From Ditylenchus dipsaci (Eukaryota; Nematoda; Chromadorea; Rhabditida; Anguinidae), in NCBI GenBank assembly GCA_004194705.1, contig SADC01000198.1, forward strand, positions 62,001 through 126,000: a DNA stretch of 64,000 nucleotides, written 5' to 3'. The notes below the pieces were generated by a model. The model worked only from the letters and a program-made list of their open reading frames with translations, ran no database searches and had not been told where the DNA came from. The position numbers and the translations under genes were made by a program. Of the stretch, positions 59,401 through 64,000 are shown piece after piece. Numbering within the stretch: position 1 is the first letter of the stretch; each line of letters begins with the position of its first letter.

Positions 59401-61428
59401 CTATATAGAATTTCGTTATCTATTTTTTTACCTGTTTATCATGTTTTGGTCACTGGAGCTGGGCAAAAATAGTCTCTAAATGCATTTTTGTTCAAGAGTC
59501 TTGCTCGGAATTATGTCTAAGGTAAGTGAGTGCGCGCATCTCTAACCAACCAAGCCCCTGCGCCCCTTCGGGGGCGCAGGAGGCTTGGTTGCTTGGGTTG
59601 AGATGCGCACACCCACATACCTTAGACGCAAATCACTCGAAAGTGACTCTGGATGCATAAAGATGTATGCATACCAGAGTTTATTTATGCGGTAGGCCCA
59701 GTCAACAAAACTTTGTTTAACATCTTCCTTTTTGTTAAAAATTGGCACCTTTTTAGTCCATTTCCACCCAAATACAGACCTAAACCCCTTGAAAAATGGT
59801 CAAAATGGGTGATTTCGGGTGGTCCAGAAACTCGATTTTTTATTGACCAGAACTCAAGGCAGTATATTAGGGCAGTAAAAATAACAAGGAAACAGGAGAA
59901 AGGGTCATTCACAGAAGAAACTTTAACTTGAAAACAGAAATTGAATTATGGCGGCGGAAAATTTGTCGGCGGAAAATTGGTCGGCGGAAAATTGACCGGT
60001 ACCGCGATTAAGCTTACCAAATATCGTTTTGTCGAATCTCATTTTTGCCAAATCTCCCCTATTCAATTTATCTATACAGGTAATTTGAAAAAAAATTCAC
60101 CTGTGAGTTTTGCCCGAGCCAGTTTGTCCGTAAGCAAAAATACAAATGTTTGTTCCATCCAAAAACTTGTTCAGCATTTCCTGACCCATCTTTTCATACA
60201 CATCCTGTTGACTAGATTCTTCCGAAAAAATTGATTCGCAAGAAAAGTCTAACTAAAATCACAACTGTACTAGGTGTATGATAGTGATTATTTTTTAATG
60301 GCTACGAAGCACACTAAACTGAGATCCAATCGATTTTTAAATGTTTCAGCCTTTTATTCTCAGAAATACCCACCTGTTTATTGGCAGATCCTTGGTGCTG
60401 CTTAACTGATATATGGCGTTCATCGTCAGATATTTGTATGCATTTCTTAGTACTCGAACTAGGTCGGACTCGAACAAACACCTGAAAAGCATGTAGGATT
60501 TATTTTTTCTAGGTTGACTTCTGTTGAATATTCAAGTTGTGCTCACAACACCCGAACTGAGTATAGACGACAAAATATCTGATAAATAAAGATTTCTAGG
60601 CTTTGAAAAGAATTCGTTTAACAAGGGGAGGGACTCTGACTGTAACCTCGGGTTTTTTGGATGAATTTTTTATGCGCGTATTCTTGTGGAGCCTGTTCAA
60701 ATCCCATGTGAATTTGGCTGCCCAGCTCTGAAAGCTAACAAAAATTTTAGTAATGACCCATGGCCCAAGGGTCAGCTATGAAAAACCATGATGAGAGTAT
60801 CGAGGTGATTTTAGAACTTGGAGTCACCCGTATACTACGTTCTGGACTTTCCGAGCTGGGGAGCCAGATTTGTCAGGAAATCGGGCACGCTCTACAAGAA
60901 TATGCAGAAAAAAAATTTCATCGAAGTACCCCAGGTCACAGTCAGAGTCCCTCCCTTAACAGTTACTACGATTATTAATCAAATTGATTTGAAATCTGAA
61001 ACCGAAACTGAAACAAAGCATTACACCTAAGATGAAGGTTCAGCCAAATTATGAGACATGATGTAGCTTAAAACAAAATTAACGTAATTTCTTGCCTTAA
61101 TTTTCGTGGTCGGAACATTTTCGTTAGCAAGACTGGCTCTTTCTGTTGGTGAGAATAGAGAGGATGCACCTGTCCGGTCCATCATATCATCCAATCGACC
61201 AGCCCTCACTGGAGTATTAGACAAGGATGACAAATTCTCATAGTGACGAATATTTCTGGCAATCCTTGACCGTCCAGCCGACTCACTCCTAACCCGTTTC
61301 AAGGGAGTTTTGCAGTTGGGTGTGGTGGAAAAGTTTTTCCATTGCAATAGAGATGGTGAAGCGAACACTGTGTCTGCTTCATTGGTTAGGTCGTTGAGTG
61401 TGACTCGATGAGATAAAGACATTTTCAC
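50404..61428 (-). CDS. Kinesin-3 family motor protein, KIF14-like
   Basis: A microtubule motor. Exon 1 (61084-61428) is a Ser/Arg-rich N-terminal extension, and 60610-60727 probably continues it. The motor starts VFVRVRPSSSTKK (60374-60481). The P-loop GQTGSGKTH is at 60101-60252, switch I NDLSSRSH at 57190-57552, switch II DLAGSER at 56768-56897, and YRESVLTRLLK at 56409-56691. An FHA-like stretch follows (VAVNGQLMQQG then GDRIVLAGTRFF, 55740-56100), then charged coiled coil (55356-55684). Further exons run to a stop at 50404-50406. An N-terminal extension plus FHA after the motor suggests KIF14, a mitotic motor, but other kinesin-3 members share the FHA. Introns are short in the FHA and coil region and very long where mobile elements lie (52-55 kb and 57.6-60.1 kb). 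Exons between 50.4 and 55.0 kb are only partly resolved. Confidence 0.8.
51227..51667. mobile_element. TACCGTA-type foldback nested in the pogo-like element
   Basis: CCGTATAACCTCCTTTAATG opens it and TAATAGAGGTTATACGGTA closes it. GATTATTAGAGGGTGGGG-type units occur three times on the right. The interior has GGCGCCGAAGGCGCC-like sequence. Confidence 0.6.
51800..52096 (+). pseudogene. C-terminal fragment of a pogo/Tigger-type transposase
   Basis: The 98-residue frame has an acidic stretch (ESDNEDMDVEEIETEQ), a helical segment (LEAQRHLQFVRQYLEE) and ends RRNTQVQQKITNYFQ. The order acidic linker, helical segment, terminal QxxIxxYF is typical of pogo/Tigger/CENP-B-like transposases. The last motif matches a PCNA-interacting (PIP) box. 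The DNA-binding and DDE parts are not visible upstream, so it is a remnant. Confidence 0.6.
53180..53885. repeat. Foldback of a tRNA-like (SINE-type) sequence
   Basis: 53200-53300 and 53755-53880 are complementary: GGGGGAGTGTATCTCTTCTC, ATCTGGTCCCGCATGGAA and GCTTGCTGGTTCGAATCCCA face their reverse complements. GGTTCGAATCCCA is a good RNA polymerase III B box, but no full tRNA cloverleaf could be drawn. It lies in a kinesin intron. Confidence 0.55.
54489..54900. mobile_element. TTAA-type repeat split by a TACCGTA MITE
   Basis: CCAAAGGGCACACCAGCGTTAC and ACATTTGTCGGATCA match parts of 16346-16580. Between them, 54617-54870 is a MITE with ends TACCGTACTCTCTCTATTAG and CTAATAGAGAGAATACGGTA, flanked by TA. 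Confidence 0.6.
57614..60056. mobile_element. Five-level nested foldback in a kinesin intron
   Basis: The outer arms are GGGGAGATATGCCAAAACGA and AATCTCATTTTTGCCAAATCTCCCC. Inside is a TTAA element (57722-59090, ends TTAAAAGACCATTGCCGTCT / GCAATGGTCCTTTAA). Inside that, 57990-58996 has three TATTCCATTGTACCCCCCC units per arm. Inside that is a hairpin with arms near 58145-58200 and 58795-58850 (ATTTAAATAGGGTTCAAGGG). Its core, 58300-58510, is the GGTAAGTG/GCAT repeat. A separate foldback, 59190-59990, has arms of TTTTCCGCCGACCAA units and again a GGTAAGTG/GCAT core (59516-59720). Confidence 0.7.
60610..60727 (-). other. Probable kinesin exon 2 with an inverted copy at 60855-60965
   Basis: On the minus strand it joins exon 1 in frame and reads KNSSKKPEVTVRVPPLVKR, like the start of a motor strand. 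The plus-strand segment 60855-60965 repeats it (CACAGTCAGAGTCCCTCCC and CACGCTCTACAAGAATATGC-type sequence), so one copy derives from the other by inverted duplication. Which copy is spliced is undecided. Confidence 0.4.
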
Positions 61429-62095
61429 TATAGGAGTTTATTCAAATGTAAATTGGATCTATTTGCGCGAAGAACTGTGAAAAAATAGTAATATAGTGAA
61501 GCAGATCAGCTGAGCCGTAAAAGCAAAATATTCAAATGTTAGGTTTACCGCCATAACCAAATGCGGTAACTAGGATAATAACGATGTGGTAACCAATTTT
61601 TCTCCGGAAATATTTCCTTTGAAAGTTCAAGAGACTGTATATTTTGTTTTTATGTACATTTTGAAAGAGGCTATATATCCGAGTCTCAAAATTTAAGATA
61701 CATTTTTCTAATTTTAATTGATTGCCTTGTCATTATTTATCTTTTTCTATTAGAAACTACTGCATCTTGAGATCATTCCTTTTTTAATTTTTTTTTAAAT
61801 TTCATCCGAATTCCAATCAATTTCAGTTTTGTTTTTAAATTTTTAGTTAACTTGTCTTATCAAAACAGCAGATAAATAATATAACCAACATCCATACCAA
61901 AATATGATTTCAAATGGTCGCCTTGCCAAATCTTGGCGTTTGCTCAACAACCATTGTGAAACTCACCTCTCCTCTCATTTTTACTTGTACTTTTGTGCTG
62001 TTCTTAAATCAATTTGCAGCGTCACGAAACATCCTTGTTCACCTTTGCAAAGTTTTATAGACAGACAAATTTAGCTACTATTTTAATTCTTCAAA
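61429..62095. promoter_or_regulatory. Divergent intergenic region between kinesin and ZC3H14-like genes
   Basis: These 667 bp separate two divergent start codons. The sequence is AT-rich, with no repeat element recognised, which is unusual for this window. It presumably holds both promoters. No specific motif is claimed. Confidence 0.4.
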
Positions 62096-64000
62096 ATGGC
62101 TTCCCATAACTCAAGCAACACTGAATTTACTCGAAAACTCAGGGTAAATTTTTTACTTCTCTTATTTCATCCATCTATAGCTTGACCAAATTTGCATTTA
62201 GGCAGCGGTCAAAGCTAAGTTAGAAGAGTTTGGGCTAGATGTCGATGAGGAGTTGCCAGACTATGTAATGATCATGGTTGGCAACAAGAAAGACAAGGGT
62301 AGAATGAAGTCGGAGCTCAAGCTTTTCCTCGGTGATAATACCAGTCCTTTTGTGGAATGGTTAGTTGGGATAGTTAAAAGTACAATCTCAAATTTTGAAA
62401 ATGTTATTCAGGTTGTTTGGATTTTTCCAAAAAGTAAAAACAGTCACTTCCTCCATTGCTGAAGAGATGATCAAGGAGAAGAAGCCAAAAACCGAGCCAG
62501 TAGAAAACCCGTCCACAACCAAAACTAGGTATTGTTTGATGTAAATTTTGGGTTTTACTTCATCTCAACTTGTAAAATCTTAGTCACGAGAAGAAAAAGC
62601 ACTCAAAAGAAAGGGCAGCAAAGCGAGAGGAAGTCTCTGAACCAATAAAAAAAGAAGAATCTCATCGCTCTCGAAAACCAAGAATCGAAGCTCCAGATTC
62701 TCCGAAGGACAAAAGCGAAGTAAAGGAGCGCAAGAAGGAGGCACATCGTCATATACCAGGTAATATTTGATCAAAAAACCTCTAATTTTCACTTTCACTG
62801 CCTGAATCTCAAGCCTTATATCTTCTTTGGGCTCAAAATGCGCTGATGGAGCTGTTTTTTAAACTTTCAAACTTGTTAGTAAATTTAATTGGCAAATAAT
62901 TTTCCACATTTATTTTAATTTTAACAATAATTTTGCACACTTATTTTATCACTCTCGTGAGTTCAGTTATTGTCTATTTTGAAGCCCACTTAAAGGGCCA
63001 TACCAACGCGTTACACTGCTAAATAAGGCAGGGACAGCAATTTTTCAAAAATCGTCTTCGTTTCAACTCAAATCTAATATTGAGGACCTTATTCTTTAAA
63101 AAAGTAGGCAGAAAACTTGGGTGGGATCAGGTAGAGTGCTTATATAAAACAGTCAAGAGAGAAATAAATTGCTCGTCCCGCCTTAATCTGTATGGTATCT
63201 TTAACCACAAAAAATTGGGATGCCATTGAGATTAATTATTTAAAAAGTCAACAGGGCTAAAGTTTGCAACACTTGTATTTATTTTAATGGGAGAATAAAT
63301 TTGACTTGTCACAACAGCGAAATGTGTAACTCCGCCTATTAGATTAAAAACTGTTACATATATTTTAGTTGAAGCCACAAAGCCAAAGAAAGAGAAAGAA
63401 AAGGAAAAGCATTCTCACCGTAAGCACAAACCCTCTTCAGAGCGTTACGAAGAATACCTTACCAATTCTGACGAAGAAGAAGAGGAGGAGGAAGAGGTGC
63501 CAGTACCGAAGCCCAAGATAAAAGTTAAATCCGAAGCCAAGCCTGAAAAGGTTGAGAAGCCAGCTAGAAAGAGCAAAAAAGGGTCTCCTAAGCGAGAAAG
63601 GATTTTGGCTCAAGCATTGCCTAAGCGAGAAGAAAAAAAGAAGGAGGAAAAACCATTGATCTCTACCCGTCAGCCAATTGTACTCAGAACAAAAGCTGCA
63701 CGACGAAGTGAGCTGAGGCCAATCAGCTACGATGAAGATTCAGATGCGTCTGAACGGGAGCCTTCACCATTGCCCCACAAGAAAAATGTAAGCTTTTATT
63801 TTGGAGTGTAATTATCAGTCTTGAAAGGTTTTCTAATTTTTTGTTGCAGGCTCGCCCTACAGTTGTTGCGCAAACCAGCAATTTCGATGATTCGCCTCCT
63901 CCAAAGCCAAAGTTGAGTTCAAAAGTAGTGGTGATGCATAGAAAGCCTGAAAAGCCAAGGTTTACAATTCTTACGACAATCCCTTTTTAGATGTTAAATG
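62096..64000 (+). CDS. ZC3H14/Nab2-like poly(A)-binding protein, 5' part
   Basis: A nuclear RNA-binding protein that binds poly(A) through C-terminal zinc fingers outside the window. Exons: 62096-62143, 62202-62359, 62412-62528, 62584-62759, 63369-63787, 63850-63959, then a new exon from 63991. Residues 1-90 form the PWI-like N-terminal domain (EELPDYVMIMVGNKKDKGRM, then LFLGDNTSPFVEWL), closely following the ZC3H14 pattern. A long Lys/Glu/Ser-rich linker follows, with an acidic run at about 63470-63495. All joins keep frame without corrections. The gene diverges from the kinesin gene. A TTAA-type repeat lies in the 609-bp fourth intron. Confidence 0.85.
62990..63210. repeat. TTAA-type repeat in a ZC3H14-like intron
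   Basis: TTAAAGGGCCATACCAACGC and AAAAGTAGGCAGAAAACTTG match 16346-16580 in order. It ends near TATCTTTAACC. The two ends are only weakly complementary. Confidence 0.5.

Overview
This is AT-rich animal nuclear DNA, most likely from a nematode. The support is indirect: many short introns of about 50 bp, a CYP33-like P450, an animal cysteine-synthase-like gene, and RAD50, kinesin-3 and ZC3H14/Nab2 orthologues. No rRNA, intact tRNA, CRISPR array or bacterial operon was seen. Exon joins below were worked out by hand from reading frame, GT..AG borders and known family motifs, so edges may be a few bases off.

Layout. 1-431: 3' end of a double-homeodomain gene (+). 440-4650: nested foldback repeats. 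5199-7436: serine carboxypeptidase (+) with a MITE at one exon end. 9263-15261: P450 followed by a cysteine synthase-like gene (both -), copy A. 17477-20430: an unrecognised 317-residue gene and an LRAT-like gene (both -). 23330-34342: the P450/cysteine synthase pair again (copy B), swollen and broken by mobile elements. 35-42 kb: almost only foldback elements. 42533-46518: RAD50 (+). 47131-47548: a small coiled-coil gene (-). 50404-61428: a kinesin-3/KIF14-like gene (-) whose introns hold a pogo-type transposon remnant and a deeply nested foldback. 62096 to the window end: ZC3H14/Nab2-like gene (+), incomplete.

The dominant theme is inverted-repeat (foldback/MITE) DNA. At least four end types are visible: ACAGTC..GACTGT with TA duplication (pogo/Tigger-like), TACCGTA..TACGGTA with TA duplication, TTAA-flanked AGGACCAT elements, and CAG..CTG elements with 8-bp duplications (hAT-like). 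The A/B gene-pair duplication supplies empty sites, so several insertions and their target duplications can be read directly. Many elements carry end-proximal repeat units particular to that element, while the outermost bases are shared by the family.

Several otherwise well-conserved genes show single-base losses, mostly inside homopolymers. These look more like assembly errors than decay. Copy B also has losses outside homopolymers and exonic insertions, so it is probably truly dead.
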